Below are positions 38,401 through 50,557 of a stretch of 64,000 nucleotides of DNA, piece after piece (the first letter of the stretch is position 1; each line of letters starts with the position of its first letter). A program made the translations under genes and the position numbers. Source of the DNA: Bolinopsis microptera (Eukaryota; Ctenophora; Tentaculata; Lobata; Bolinopsidae); the NCBI RefSeq assembly GCF_026151205.1, contig NC_087072.1:16569669-16633668 (forward strand), in the 5' to 3' direction. Under the pieces are notes generated by a model. The model was not told the DNA's origin and searched no databases. It was given only the letters and a program-made list of their open reading frames with translations.

Positions 38401-41400
38401 CAGGGGCGTATTAATGCAAATTCAGTCATAATTGGGTGTGATCCTAATCTTATTCAATTTATCCATAATATTAATAATCATGCAAATGATTTACAGACAT
38501 TTGATCATGGTACCGTCTAGTGCTTGTTGTCTGCAGAGAATTATCACGATCAGTCCCTTCAGTTTTCACTCTGAGCTTCCAATATTTTACATAATTAGGA
38601 GATTAATTGCAAAATTATATTGCAATTCTGATTATCTGCATGGTTGATAATTAATGATGTTATCTATATAGTGCTCGTGCGTATTTGACCTTAAGATGCA
38701 CCTTTTTGGTTACAATTAGAGCTGTTATAGCTTTATCACGAACAGAATAATGCACCAACAGTCCTGAACTTGCATAATTTTTACCAATTAATAATAATTG
38801 TAATAACTAATTGATTCGAATGGTATAGTGGAATATCAAGCTCATTGCTGCAATTGTTTGGATCACATTTAAATAAAATATACCATCTGGTTATTGACTT
38901 GTAGACAAAATATCAACATGCTATCTCTGGTGAACAAAAAGCGTACATAATTACCACCGTCCACAATTTTAACCGTGCATAATTCTATCTTTGTTATTGT
39001 AACCGATAAAGTTGTCAAACAGATTGAGTGTGTGATCCTTACCGCTACATTTCAAATCCAGCGCAGTATTTAATATTTGCTTGTTCAATCATATTTATAT
39101 ATTTGTACAGTTGCGATTTTTGAATTAATTATGGTCTATGGATGAAACTTTGTAGCCTAGCAGCTGGTGTTGTGAAAGTGATATAGAGTAGAGAACTTGT
39201 AATATGATCCTTGGTGTCTTATAGTGCCTATTTCAAATGTAAAAACAAGTACCGAACTTCTCAACCATTGTCAGGGAGATGCGTCAATCTGTCCTCAATC
39301 TGTTTCATATCAAAACTTGTCCCCTGCAGTGGAGATATCTCACAAAGACTCTGGGTACCTGGAGACACTCTATACTAGGACTCTATAATACTCGGATACT
39401 TTAATAGTTAATACCTTAGTTCCCAAAAATTTGTGTGCCATTATATTGAGCACAATTTATTTGAGCCCGAAAAATTTGGGCAGAAAATTTGAACTCATTT
39501 GGGCGACCGAAAATTTGGGCACAAATTCTTCGAAAAATGAACGAATTTCCACTAAAATTTCAGTTACATATTTGCCTTAGTTCATTATTATTCCTTATTA
39601 TTCCAGTCATTTTGATTTCAATTTTAAGCATGTAGGTGGTAGTCTGAGTTGTTTCACATTATGAAATTTACGATCTGCCCAGTAACTACTAAAAAATACA
39701 GTGATGATGGCACAGGAGGAGTTTCATCAGACAATGTGAAAATTGATACCCGCTTGACAGTGATCCGTGAAGTACACGCTCGTTGGATCAACGAACTTTT
39801 TGTAAATTTAAAAGGGAGGCCAGATGACATAAGGAAAGGCTTTGAGAAGTCGGGTATAACTGATGCTTGTAGATCAGACTTTACGGTGGATGATAATCCA
39901 TTTGCAGATCTTGTTTAAATCTCTAGCTATCCGTACCTCTAGCCATTTGTTTTATTAGTAGTTGTTAGCTATTCCAGTTATTTCTATTCATTTAAAATAT
40001 AAGCCTTTTTACTTGGTCAAGCCATGAATGACAGATTAGAAAACTAAAATTTCAAATATTATTTCACTTGGATATGAAGAAAAAGCCTTCTTTCTATAGA
40101 TTTCAGGGCCACAGGCCAAACGCCAAAAGTTGGTTAGCAAAAAATTTACCAGACGGAAAAGATTTATGTTAATTTGGTCTGCAAAAAATTTGGGCGAGAG
40201 GCCCGCTCAAATTTTTTGTCGCCCAAATTTTTGGGAATTAAGGTACTCAGAACTTTAAAATCCCGGCCCGGCAGTCCAAGTGTCTGACCGCACTTAAGGT
40301 CCTGAAGAGTTAGAGTACTTTAGTTGTATAGGTGTCAACAATGATGATCCGGTGGTCAGGATACCACGACTGCCTTTTAAATATTGTAGCATGAAAAATG
40401 CACGGACCTCTTGTGGGCGCTATAGTACTTGGTGTGCAGTAACATTGAACATCTGCTTATCTTGTCTAGTTTTAAATGATTTGCTAGACTGGGTAAAATG
40501 TAGTACTTTTTAATTCCAAAAGTATCTGAATGACAGCAAAATCTTTCAACAGCATCTCACATCTTCGAAAACTTGAATTTATAGTTTCTCGCCAAAATCT
40601 CTCCAATTGGTAGAACGGGACTGCCGGAATTTCACTAACTACGGTTCCCAGTATTTCTTAATTAGTGATCATAATATTATGAGCATTAAGAATTCCACTC
40701 CCTCGATCTTTAATTCCATTAACTGGTAGTTTGCGCTCATTTTAAGGATACCAGAAATGTTCATCCACATACTTTATCACACGGCAACAATAATTAATTA
40801 GTTTACTCCTTCGCCAACTTTTCTACTGGAGATTAACAATTGTATGAGACCAGTTTCATATACTTCACCCCGAATGACCAATATACATAGACTCACAGTT
40901 GTTATGAACATTATTAATGTTATTGATAAATATTAATGTTATTAACCAATATTAACGTTATTGGCCACGTACTCTTCGCCTCTGTTTTTCCTGAAGATGT
41001 TAATTCATTAATTACACTGTTTGTGCTGCGGGAGGAGTGTTTAGTCTTTTACTTTTAGTGGAGTGTTGTGCGTATAACTATAATTTGTATTAGCCACCTG
41101 TTTAAGACAGACTGACATGTCAACCTCCTCTTTTTGAGTAATGATCTTGTTTTAGCTCTCCGTGTCTGCATAGAGTATGGAATTATAATTATCATATTGA
41201 TGTGCTTTATTTAGTAATCATCGGACACACCTTATCTATACATGCGTGAAATGAAGACAACGTCCAGCAGTTAGATCCTGGTTCAAACTTCAAATAGGCA
41301 CAGCTCACTTTTGAAGATAATCTTACTGGAAACTTGAGACAAGATCGGTTATAAAGTTTTAACGAGAACAGCCGATTACAGCCGTCAAAATTACGGATTA

Positions 41401-44400
41401 CTTATAGTTTGAAGTTGAATATTACATCTCTTCCAATGGAGAGGTTAATATTTGATCCCCAGATATCAAGAGCTTAAATCATGAATTTTCTCGTGTGCGA
41501 TATTAGGAACATATAATCCTATCTCTGACATCAGCACTTGGCTTTCTGCCATGCCGATATCATTATCATGAAGCGATACGTAGCAGGGTAGGTACCATTA
41601 TTAATAGTTCCATGGTTTATTTTGGAATGGAGATTGGAAATCCAACCGGACCCTCTGACTACATAGTTAAAATTTGGAGATCTTACTTGATTCTGGTGTC
41701 CAAAAACAGTTGTTGCCGTCCTAACCTAGAGTATAATGGCTCCAGCTGAGAGCTATGAGAATATTAACACAAAGCCTCTGGAACAACAAACTCTCGTATC
41801 AATTAAATGTATGTATATTTACATAATTATTTAATGGAGGGTTAAAAATAGCACTTAAAGACTTTCACACTAACCCTGATCCATTGTCAGATACGTACAT
41901 TAATGGAAATGTTAATCTAAGTAGAAGGCTTAGAGCTTACCAATTGTTTAAAATATCTTATTCAAAAGCCAAGATGGTCGTTAATTATATTTATATATAT
42001 TATATTTTTGATCGTATCGCCTGTTGTTCGCTTATAATAAGTATATTGTTAATAAATGAACCCTTAAAACAAGATTTTCCTACCAAAATTATTAAGCTTT
42101 ATAAATGCGACCTTTAGTCTACCTCCATGGTCCTTAGTTTTCATTTGCATTACCATTTGCATTGTGTTTTGGACTTCACATATTACGAACACCAGATTTT
42201 AACCTTTAAGATCCATCCCTCCTCCGTACACCATGTAAGCCTTTCCTTTCCCTACTACTCTACTACTGTGTTTTCGGACGCTGATTCCAAATCACCCCCG
42301 TGCGACATTAGGGTTTCAGTAAATGCTTTTGTTAGGGATTGGGTTAGGGTTAGGGTTAGGATCAGATTAGAATAATAGTTGTTCAGGGCCGGCTAGAGGA
42401 CAGGTTGAAAAAGTCGCGTGACAAACTTCACCAAGGTCAAAAGGAAATCGCGGCACGTGCAGAATCTCGATTTTCCCATTCTCCACGACAAATTTGTTAA
42501 GTGGGATTTGGAACAATGAGAACATTGATCAATTTTTAAGACAATTAATCTATATTGCTGCGATTTTCGAGATTTTCGCCACGATTTCGCCTAGTCGCGG
42601 CGCCTTGTCGCCGCAATTTTTGGCCTATATAATCGCGATTTTCTTTTGTCCTGGACAAATACTGAATAATTGGATATAGTTGTTTACCATAGTTATATTC
42701 CAGGTAATAGCATAACGTAATATCTTTAACAGTGTACCCCATCCAACCAGGTAGCCTTTTAGGCGAGTTGTTTTATGTTTAGTGCCCGGGTAGGCTGCCC
42801 GTCGCAATTACCTTCCGGGTAGTATTGCGTGCAACTTATATCAGAATTTTTGGAGACGAATGGGTAAATTTAGTGGTAAACAATAAAGATGCTTTTAGTT
42901 TTGCATGACAACTTAAGTAATTGTTTAAGTGATAACAAGTGTAAGATAACCTAAGGCATAAGAAATTAAGGGAAAAAAAGCGTAGTAATCGAACAATTCT
43001 TAAGGTAAAGCTTCTGGACGTAAGAGTAAGACAGAGCATTTAAAAGCTTGAACATTTAAAACATTTAAGGGCATTTAAAAGCTTGTTGTCTAAGTGGGTA
43101 CTATTGTCTGTAAAAAAACCTTTTATCAAAGTAGGAAACCTATCATGACAGTAAAGCCCTTTGTGCCAAAGTACTCGGTGCTCTTTGCCTATATCAGATA
43201 TTCCAGCATTCAGTCGATCATTTATAATATCAGTCGATCATTTATATCTGTAAATTGCGTGAGCAGAAGACTTTGTAACAGACGTCTTGCACTACCAGGT
43301 TTTATTGTAAAGTTTTGTTTAAATGTAGTTGCACTATGCAGTAGCTGCATGACCATATTTAAGTTTAACAGGCGTGTATGAAACTACTGGTATTAAATAA
43401 CAAGCTGCTCGCAAGGATAAGGCAGGGCGGAGGACCGAACTAGATAAAGATAAAGATAAAGATTTCAGCGTGCCTAACAGTAACAATTTGACCACTATAT
43501 CCTCATCATAACAATGTTTATTCGAGCAAACAAAAAAATTATTATTTGTTCATATGATGTTTATTTGAGCAAACAAAAGCATTATTACTTTTTTCATATG
43601 AAGTAGTCAATATCATTATTAGTTACGTAATATTATTAAGTTGTAACGTATTATATTTATCTTTTGATACTTTAAACAGGTTTATAGGTTCCAAAGCGGC
43701 TATGTTTGAAGTTGACACAACTGTTTGATAAAGTTAACATTAACTAATCTCCTGTCATTTTTACTGATATTCCGGATGTTTTGTCATCGATCTGTCGAAA
43801 ATCTTCTGTAATCTGCAATTAGTGCAATTATTTATTGTGTTTAAATTTAATTCCTTTGTAAGTTGTAACTGCAGTGATTTCTGTCAACATGCTTCGCTCT
43901 GTAATATTTACTACACTTACCCAGTTACTGCAGTTACTAACAGTTTCCAACTGTTAACAATTCCTAGCTGTCCCACAGTTATCTTTCACAACTTGCAACC
44001 TTTTGTTGGATTTTAATCACTTCTGATTCAAAACTGAAAACGATCGCCATCTTAATTTCCTGAAATTGATCCCGGCTTTCAAATTGCAGTTTTGTTTCGA
44101 AGTGATTTTGATAAAAATTGTGAAGTAGTCAGTAGTATTAGTAAACTCATTTATTGCAATCAGAATACATACAACTTGAGGAGAAGGTTTAATTGTCAGT
44201 GAGTTTAACACTGGTTACAAGAGGAGGAGGAGGAGCCCAACAAGTACCCGCTAGTAGTAGTTACCTGACACTACTTCAATACACTACTGCAGCTCTGTAC
44301 CATTAGTCTAACGTTTAATTAACTGGAACCCTTCCTTCTCCCAATAATTGCACTTTCACTGTACCTCCTGTCTCTGTTTTCAGGAAAATAGCTTAACCGT

Positions 44401-47400
44401 TGTTAGAGGTTGGAAAATTAATAAATTGATAGTTTGGCGTTATAGTCGGCATATATTGAAAACTTAGTTCATTTATAATTCAGAGTCAGTTGTAAATTTG
44501 TGAGTGAGACGATCACTTTTTTACTTTTTCATATGCTCAATGCTCATATGTTAATACTTTAATATACTGCTAGTTTTTCTTTAATAATTTTGGAGCCATG
44601 ATTGGATTAAGAAGATGCATCATATTGTTTACAGAGATTAAAATATATATCATATGATTCATAAGTCCAGACTTTTGATTAACATCAAACGATTAGCTAA
44701 TATAAACCATCAGCAACAAATAACGATTCTATTCGCTGCGATAGTTTTTATTTGACTTTTAATTAACTTAACGTCTGCACAATCTATACATATATTCAGT
44801 ATAATGACACCTGCAGTCCATTTCGGCTACGCACTGTTTGCTCAAACATGCACACGAATATCTATTAAATCAATAATTGTGAGGTAATCGTTACCTTGGA
44901 CCCCAGGCTATAATTATGTTCATTATCATAAACATAGAGATTCGGTGGAATGACAGGCTGAGCGCCGCCCAGTAATTGGTAATCGCAGTTACTTTCACAC
45001 AATGTCATCTCCTTGAAGTTGATCTAAACATCTTTTCTTTGTCCACCACAATAAATTCGGAAATGATAATTAAAATCTTAATGCCGAACAATTTCCGCTT
45101 ATTAATCATATCTATCTTGAAGATCAAGTGAACATATCCGAGCTGAAATCAGTTTAGCGTTAATTCCACCGTCAAATGGGCATGTGTCGTAAATTCGTTT
45201 AACATATCTATTTGTCGTGATCAGGAAAATATAAGGCAAAGCAACAAATTTTCATTCATTTCAATATCCCTGAGAATTTAATTGTCCGAGTTTCGTTTCC
45301 GAGTCTGGTCATGATAGCGTTTATTTGAGCAACCAGGATTTGAATATTTTTAATAGGTCGTGGTACCTTGTTGTTCCTTTAATTTTGTTATCTTAAACGA
45401 ACTTTTAGTTCGGCAGAAATGCTGGAACTAAAAACCATGTCTGTTTGACATATTGAGTAAATAATTGATTTATTGCAATTTTTATTTTATTTATTGAAGT
45501 CTGGTTATTATCTTGACATATATTCTTAGCTGTCATTACTAACATGTGTAATTATATTTTACTTCGAATTCGTTAACACATCTCTGACAAATGTACTAAT
45601 TGTACAACTATCGATAGGAAAAATTTAGCTGAGCTTTTTTGTAGCGATTATTGAGCCATTTCTAAATTGTTTCAAATTGTTTTGTTAAAAGATATCGACA
45701 GTTTTGATGATATATAATTAATCGCTAATGCAGCAGCAGCAGCAAGAAGATTATGAAATCCAGCACCTGATTTCTCTATCGAACAGTTATCTCGACATGA
45801 CCTTCACGTTCGGCGCAGGTCCTAAACATGATCCTTACATCAACTACTTTTTTGCAGCATTCATGATCGTGTGCTTCATTATTTCAACATCACTCAACCC
45901 CCTCATTTTCTACAGCTACACCAAGAAAAATAAAACAATCCAGAACTTTCTGTTTAAGGTGATAGCCTCGACGGACTTTCTGACGAACCTGGTGCCGACC
46001 CTTTTTATGAGCTACGTGTTCCTCAGCAAGATGCAGTTCGAATACACGTTCAATAACCAGCTACCTGAGTTCTTCAGCTGTACCTTTGGGTGCATCTCTC
46101 AAGTTACAACAACCATGATGGCAGTCACTCGCATGATTAGCATCCTCAAACCCTTCTTTATCGTCAAGTTTAAATGGGTACTGGCTTACCTCATTTTCTA
46201 CGCAATCTACATGTCAATTGGAAACGCTGGCGGTTTGATCATAACCGGAATAAGGGATTCAAATAATATTAGTGAGAAGGAGTACCAAATAATGTTGAAG
46301 GAACATGGAAACAAGTTGGACTTCACTAGCGTCGCTACCATAGAAATTCTAAACAAATTCTTATGCTTTGCCATGAATGTCTTTCACTGCTTCCTGGGTA
46401 TTTTCTGTAGTTTCGTCACCGTCGGATATCTACGTTCCATTGTCGGTGGAAGTGCTGAACAAGTTCGGAAGTTGAAAAGCTGCAATACCATCCTCATCAT
46501 GAACATTCCCTATGTGATTTCTATCGTCAGCAATTTTCTTGCTTATTATCAAGTTATAGGAATAGACTTTAAACTTGTTAACCACTACCTACTCCCCATT
46601 CTAACAAGTGCCTTCAACCCATGCGTCATCGTGGCGCGCACACCTGCTCTCAAGGTAGCGTTCGCATCACCAAAGAACCGGCGACAATCCATGTATAGCA
46701 GAAGTGCCGTTACAACAGTTCACACCCAACGATTCACCCAAAAGACTCCCATCGTTATATTCGAGAACCCTAGCATGGGCAACGGGACAGAAACTGAAGG
46801 TTCTGGGGTATACTTTCCCGAAAACGAGAACAACATCGAGCTGGTGAGTGTGAGCAACACTTCCTCACCCTCCCCAGATCGGGTGAACTCTGCCAGCGGC
46901 AGTGATGAGAGGGTGTGTAGTGCGGACAGTGTTCTCATGGTGGATGATAAGAGTGAGTAAAGGAGGACGTGAGAACTAGACGTGTTTTAGTGATAGTATT
47001 TCGGGGCAGGGGTTGAGAGCACGATACAAGTTTTTAATTGTTTCTTATTTGTTTCTATCATGAGAGCAGAGTCTGCTCAGCAGACCTTCAGTGAACCTGG
47101 AGTGCGAGAGTCTGGTTGACTTTGTAGACACAATCATGAATGTAGTGATGATATGTTTTATTATTTGATAAGTTATTCGTTGCGAGAGCTAGTGATTTGT
47201 TTGGTCAAGAAGCAAGTAAACGTGATCAGTGACGATATTGTTATTATCACGAAGACTTGTCGATGGTCAGGCAATAATTCCAAACGCAATTTATGTAACA
47301 AGCAATGACTTCTAAATCTTGCTATTGAGGACTGGATTTCACTCCATATACCTCCGTAAACCCACAAATATTTGACCGAACTATGACAAAAACCAAATTG

Positions 47401-50400
47401 CTTAGACTATACACGTTTGCGTTACAAATTTCCATAAATTGAGCTGAAGGATAACATGTTAGCGCGCAGGAAGGTTTACTTACTGGCAGGATATCAAATT
47501 TTGATAATTTCTTCCAAAGCGTGACCTGAATTATGTAAAATATTTATATCTGTGCAGTGTGCATTAAGTCTGATCTAGTAAATCTAGTAAATCTGTGCTA
47601 TTTCCCAGACACTAGCTAGCCAGCTGTCTGGTGAGAAAGTTAGTTTGCTGGGTGAGAAAGTTAGTTTGCTGGGCCTGACCGTCCCACGCAGATCCGACTG
47701 TTTATAACTGATTAGATTAATTAATTTGTTGAAAGATAATATTTAGATGTTAAACGATTTTAATTATCTATTAACTGGGCATCGTTCACTCAAAATAGCT
47801 AAATAGATGCGATATACGTACCAGTGCAAATAAATTCTTATAAAATGTTTCTGGAGATGGACATCGAATATTCTAAATCGATTGTAGAACCATTCTAAAA
47901 AGGTGTTTTATTTAGCTGTGGGGAAGTGTGGCCATAAAAAGCAGTCGTTTAGTAATAAGCATTACATATATGCTGAAACAAACTAAAAATGCAGTTATCC
48001 TTCAACAGATCCACTCTTCAATATATGAGATAATATTAACGAGTTAAAGTAATAGCTATAAGTATAACACTGGTGGAAAGGACATTTTGAATTACTGAAT
48101 AATAGCAGGACCACTAGAATTGGTTCACATCCCTGAAAACACAGCATATGCGGTCCAATAGTTACAATTTTCCAGCATTAGTGTTTAGTGAACGCCGAAA
48201 AAATGTTTTTCGAAATATCAGTATGTGCATGGTGCATCGGTGTACTAAATTCTTTAGTAATTAACGAATTGCATTAAATCCAAAGAGAAAACGGTAGTGA
48301 GCGTTCAGATAACTGTAAATGTGATAATAATAAATTCAGAATTAAAGATTTCGATTGTTTTATAATATATGTAATTACCTAATTTAATAAAATCAATAAA
48401 ATAAAATAAAATAAAATAAAATTTAAAAATCTTTGCGAGGTCACCGCGGCCAAACTAACAAACCGGTTTCAGCAGAGACCTCACTAAATTTATACATCTA
48501 GTATATTTTAACACGTAACATACTGACAAAAGCCCTTTTAAGAGGGACGGAATAAAAAATGATAATCTACGCAGGCTCTTGTGACAATATCCGACATTTA
48601 TCGTACATGATATCGTAAATTTTGGTTGTGAAAATTGCTTGATTGTATGCATATACATTATACAATGTATTTACGCTTATATTCACTGTACCTCTTCAGG
48701 TGGCCACGGTTGAAGAAGAACCTCCAGAAGATGCCTCAGCAGACACACTCCATGATTTAGTTTCTAAGTCTAAATTTGTTGGAGAAAAGGAGGCCGACGT
48801 TTCTGAGATTCATGTTAGGGCTATTAACGGTAAGTGTCACCTTACTTCGCTGTTACGGAGGGATCATGTATTTGGCTTAACTATGATATCCATGTGCTGA
48901 TGATTAATGCTAAAAACATGATTCTGAGATCTGCAGCTGAATAATTTGAGACGCCGTCCAACTCTCACTATTTAAAAAAGTAAAAAAAAACATAACAACG
49001 AGTCACAAACTCAGGTGGGGGATCTTTCAACTGGAGGTTCCTACACAAGTTCCACTACGCCTATCTGGAGCGCAAGGTTATAGTTGAGGGAGAGATCGAG
49101 GACCAAAAGTTCGACCCTGTTATTACTCTGAATATCAGTGATGCTGATCCTAGTATTGCACCACTCCCTTATGGTAATTATTGTGGTTGAAAGCTGTAAA
49201 TTTATTTGGGAGATATGGCGGAATTAGTTCAACTAATATTAAAGAAATATTGATTTAATGAAATTAATCTGTATCATAAAATTAAAGTTATCTGTATAAT
49301 AAATACCAATTATACCTGGTTTCTTAACTAAGACCCCCAGGTTCAGTGTCCCTGAACCTAGCGAACTGTCCTAGAGGAGCAACAGACTCAGCTAAATGTC
49401 ACATGTCCATGATCCCCGGGTACGAAAAACCACCAGGTGGGTCCATGTTAAGTCTGGAAATAGTTTTTGCAGATAGAAATTAAGAGAAATAGCAGGTAGA
49501 AATGAAAAGGTAAATCGAAGTCTATCTTTATTATAATGCGTAAACAGTAAACAGCTAATGTGAACTGGAGTATATTTTTAGAGTTGATTGAAGAAGAAGA
49601 AGAGAGTGGCAAAAAGGAAACCATTCCCAAGCTAACCTATCTGTCTGTTTTTAAAAAGAAGAAAACACTGGGTATGAATCAGAATGCAAACAAATATAGT
49701 TTTAGACAACTTATACTTATAGCGTAGAAAAGTCATGAAAAGTTAAGTGGTTGACATTGAAATAATCTGCAGATTATTTATTTGTGGATCACCTTGAATT
49801 ACAGCTCCTAATTGCAGGTTGGTGGCCGATTTATGTTAAAAAACCGAACGGGTACATGTACCAGACAGGCATGATAAGCTGTGAGCTGGAGGTAATGACC
49901 AAGGCCCAGGCCGCAAAGAGGCCTGCTGGGACAGGTCGAGGGGAGCCCAACACTAACCCTGTAATAGAAGAACCTATGTGAGTAATACATTTTTTAATTG
50001 GGCATTGGGGCTATAACAAATTTTAAAATTTGCGACCTGCTTAGCATTTTGTGTTTTAGCATTAAGTTTTAGGCTTTAGTATTAAGTTGAAAGCTCGGAT
50101 GTTTTCACCAGTTTTGTATGGATGTATAAAATTTCAAATGAGATTGATTAAACCATTAAATCACTTGAATATTTCATTAATCAATCCATCTCGTTTCAGT
50201 CGCATCCCAACAACGTTCCCAGTGATTGATTCTAAGGTTAAGATGGTGAAGTTTATCTGGAAGAGTCCTAACAAACCGAAACTGATTCTTGGACTCATAG
50301 CGCAACTTGTAGGCGGGCTTCTAGCTGGATTTCTCCTCAACGCTTCCGTACGTTTTCACTTTTCACTCATCTTTATCAGTGGCATTGACTCAATACATTC

Positions 50401-50557
50401 TAAGTCCTACACCTTGTATTCTACATCGCAATATAGGTACTGATGAAATTAAAACTACTGTCGGTTATTATTTGACCGCCGCAATACGGTTTTATAACAA
50501 TTATTTCAGGGTATGGTTACAAGTTTGCTCGGTGTTGGTGGTGGTGAAGAAGCATAA
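17470..50557 (+). CDS. Ferlin (multi-C2 membrane-fusion protein), 26 exons
   Basis: Ferlins are tail-anchored C2-domain proteins for Ca2+-linked vesicle fusion and membrane repair. Joined exons give about 2041 residues, the usual family length. Order: C2A 15-140, C2B 163-290, FerI about 315, C2C 340-480, FerA/FerB about 555-820, DysF 822-1040 (W-rich, WEGEWEIQP), C2D 1057-1230, a C2-like segment 1228-1320, C2E 1515-1630, C2F 1755-1925, the ferlin signature GWWPIYV and RPAG-GRGEPN, a TM segment about 2003-2022 and a short tail. Exons: 17470-19932, 20155-20235, 20413-20598, 20724-20826, 21054-21184, 21667-21796, 21987-22061, 22249-22326, 23229-23410, 23650-23901, 24059-24333, 24442-24590, 24722-24874, 25007-25201, 25323-25470, 25649-25921, 26067-26185, 26300-26467, 26769-26902, 48700-48829, 49015-49173, 49341-49436, 49582-49671, 49818-49977, 50200-50347, 50510-50557. 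The start is uncertain: a tattttatccccacag acceptor ends at 17512. C2A loop 1 reads DKSGHQSS, losing a usual Asp. Dysferlin/myoferlin versus otoferlin type is not decided. Confidence 0.9.
21187..21413 (+). repeat. 28-bp tandem repeat in ferlin intron 5
   Basis: About eight copies of a 28-bp unit (tgctaattaggtgatcctgc plus taattatg) begin right after the exon 5 donor. Later copies are more diverged. It is purely intronic. Confidence 0.9.
22671..23138 (+). repeat. 8-bp satellite (ATATGCTT), about 58 copies
   Basis: An almost perfect run of ATATGCTT fills ferlin intron 8. With an 8-bp period all three plus-strand frames read the same eight-residue cycle and contain no stop, which creates three long but meaningless open frames. 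The array ends 90 bp before the exon 9 acceptor. Confidence 0.97.
27591..27606 (+). repeat. Poly-G run (16 G)
   Basis: An uninterrupted run of 16 G in the giant ferlin intron. Its length may be unreliable because homopolymers are hard to sequence. Confidence 0.9.
29307..29890. mobile_element. Fold-back element with ~85-bp inverted arms
   Basis: The left arm (29307-29395) and right arm (29802-29890) are inverted copies with few mismatches; both contain gatcccgtttgatgcgacaa or its complement. Between them, next to the right arm, lies a 9-bp tandem array (gttgaaacg, about 7-8 units, 29745-29815). No coding sequence; the matching short frames on the two arms are by-products. Confidence 0.65.
34508..34560. 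repeat. 53-bp hairpin sequence
   Basis: aagtcagact begins and agtctgactt ends an imperfect palindrome of about 25-bp arms with almost no loop, centred on atacagtgtat. The mismatches are at a few paired positions. It lies in the giant ferlin intron and could fold as RNA or be a small MITE remnant. Confidence 0.6.
35366..36005 (-). mobile_element. ~640-bp TIR element (same family as 10557-11213)
   Basis: Reverse-oriented copy of the 10557-11213 element over its full length, including the aattccggtgacct region next to the end and the gtcactactttattggccac word. The end near 36000 reads tatgtctcgtaagata. The other end, tcttacgagaaata, is slightly worn. Non-autonomous DNA transposon in the ferlin intron. 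Confidence 0.8.
36201..36218 (+). repeat. (GA)n microsatellite
   Basis: About nine AG dinucleotides, followed by gtcggagagag. Intronic. Confidence 0.8.
39412..40245 (+). mobile_element. Pogo/Tigger-like DNA transposon remnant (834 bp)
   Basis: Ends read TACCTTAGTTCCCAAAAATT on the left and the near-exact complement aatttttgggaattaaggta on the right, so it has TIRs of about 20 bp flanked by TA, the target-site preference of Tc1/mariner/pogo elements. Subterminal words such as aaatttgggc are repeated in both orientations. It carries the C-terminal tail of a transposase (39649-39918). The catalytic part is deleted, so it cannot move itself. Confidence 0.75.
39649..39918 (+). pseudogene. C-terminal fragment of a pogo-like transposase
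   Basis: The phrase HARWINELFVNLKG, followed about a dozen residues later by GFEKSGITDACRSD, matches the pattern near the end of DDE transposases of the pogo/jerky group (Hx.W....y..L......i..Gf.kaGI..a). There is no DDE catalytic core and no start codon in good context, so this is a leftover of a deleted transposase inside the 39412-40245 element. The family call is by recall of the pattern. Confidence 0.55.
42331..42361 (+). repeat. Short interstitial TTAGGG repeats
   Basis: Three to four GTTAGG/TTAGGG-type units in a row (gggttagggttagggttagg). This is the ancestral animal telomere word. The tract is too short to be a telomere. Confidence 0.8.
45728..46960 (+). CDS. Rhodopsin-like GPCR, intronless, nested in ferlin intron
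   Basis: A 410-residue seven-transmembrane receptor. TM segments lie at about 40-63, 75-98 (D83), 116-139, 150-172, 208-232, 252-276 (P261) and 284-304. Class A features: C118 or C121 before TM3; TRM at 134-136 where DRY is expected, so the Arg is kept but the flanking residues differ; NPCVI at 297-301 in place of NPxxY. The N terminus is short with five glutamines after Met. The tail after TM7 is about 100 residues, Ser/Thr-rich, with likely phosphorylation and arrestin sites. The ATG is the first in frame and lies about 40 residues before TM1. It is on the same strand as ferlin, inside intron 19, so it needs its own promoter. The ligand is unknown. Confidence 0.85.
   Translation: MQQQQQEDYEIQHLISLSNSYLDMTFTFGAGPKHDPYINYFFAAFMIVCFIISTSLNPLIFYSYTKKNKTIQNFLFKVIASTDFLTNLVPTLFMSYVFLSKMQFEYTFNNQLPEFFSCTFGCISQVTTTMMAVTRMISILKPFFIVKFKWVLAYLIFYAIYMSIGNAGGLIITGIRDSNNISEKEYQIMLKEHGNKLDFTSVATIEILNKFLCFAMNVFHCFLGIFCSFVTVGYLRSIVGGSAEQVRKLKSCNTILIMNIPYVISIVSNFLAYYQVIGIDFKLVNHYLLPILTSAFNPCVIVARTPALKVAFASPKNRRQSMYSRSAVTTVHTQRFTQKTPIVIFENPSMGNGTETEGSGVYFPENENNIELVSVSNTSSPSPDRVNSASGSDERVCSADSVLMVDDKSE
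48392..48423 (+). repeat. (AAAAT)n microsatellite
   Basis: About six units of ataaa/aaaat near the end of the giant ferlin intron. Confidence 0.85.

Larger units (their letters stand above)
26903..48699 (+). other. Giant ferlin intron 19 (21.8 kb)
   Basis: The donor is gac/gtgagt after VIVYDCID, and the acceptor is cctcttcag before VATVEEEPP; both halves belong to one C2F domain and the frame joins at phase 0. Every other ferlin intron here is below about 1 kb. The intron holds an intronless GPCR gene, two TIR transposons, a fold-back element, hairpins and microsatellites. Stretches 29900-34500, 36010-39400, 40250-45700 and 46970-48690 contain no gene I can support. Confidence 0.85.

Noticed and set aside
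42331-42361. Telomere or chromosome end
   Set aside because: Only three to four TTAGGG-type units, inside an intron.
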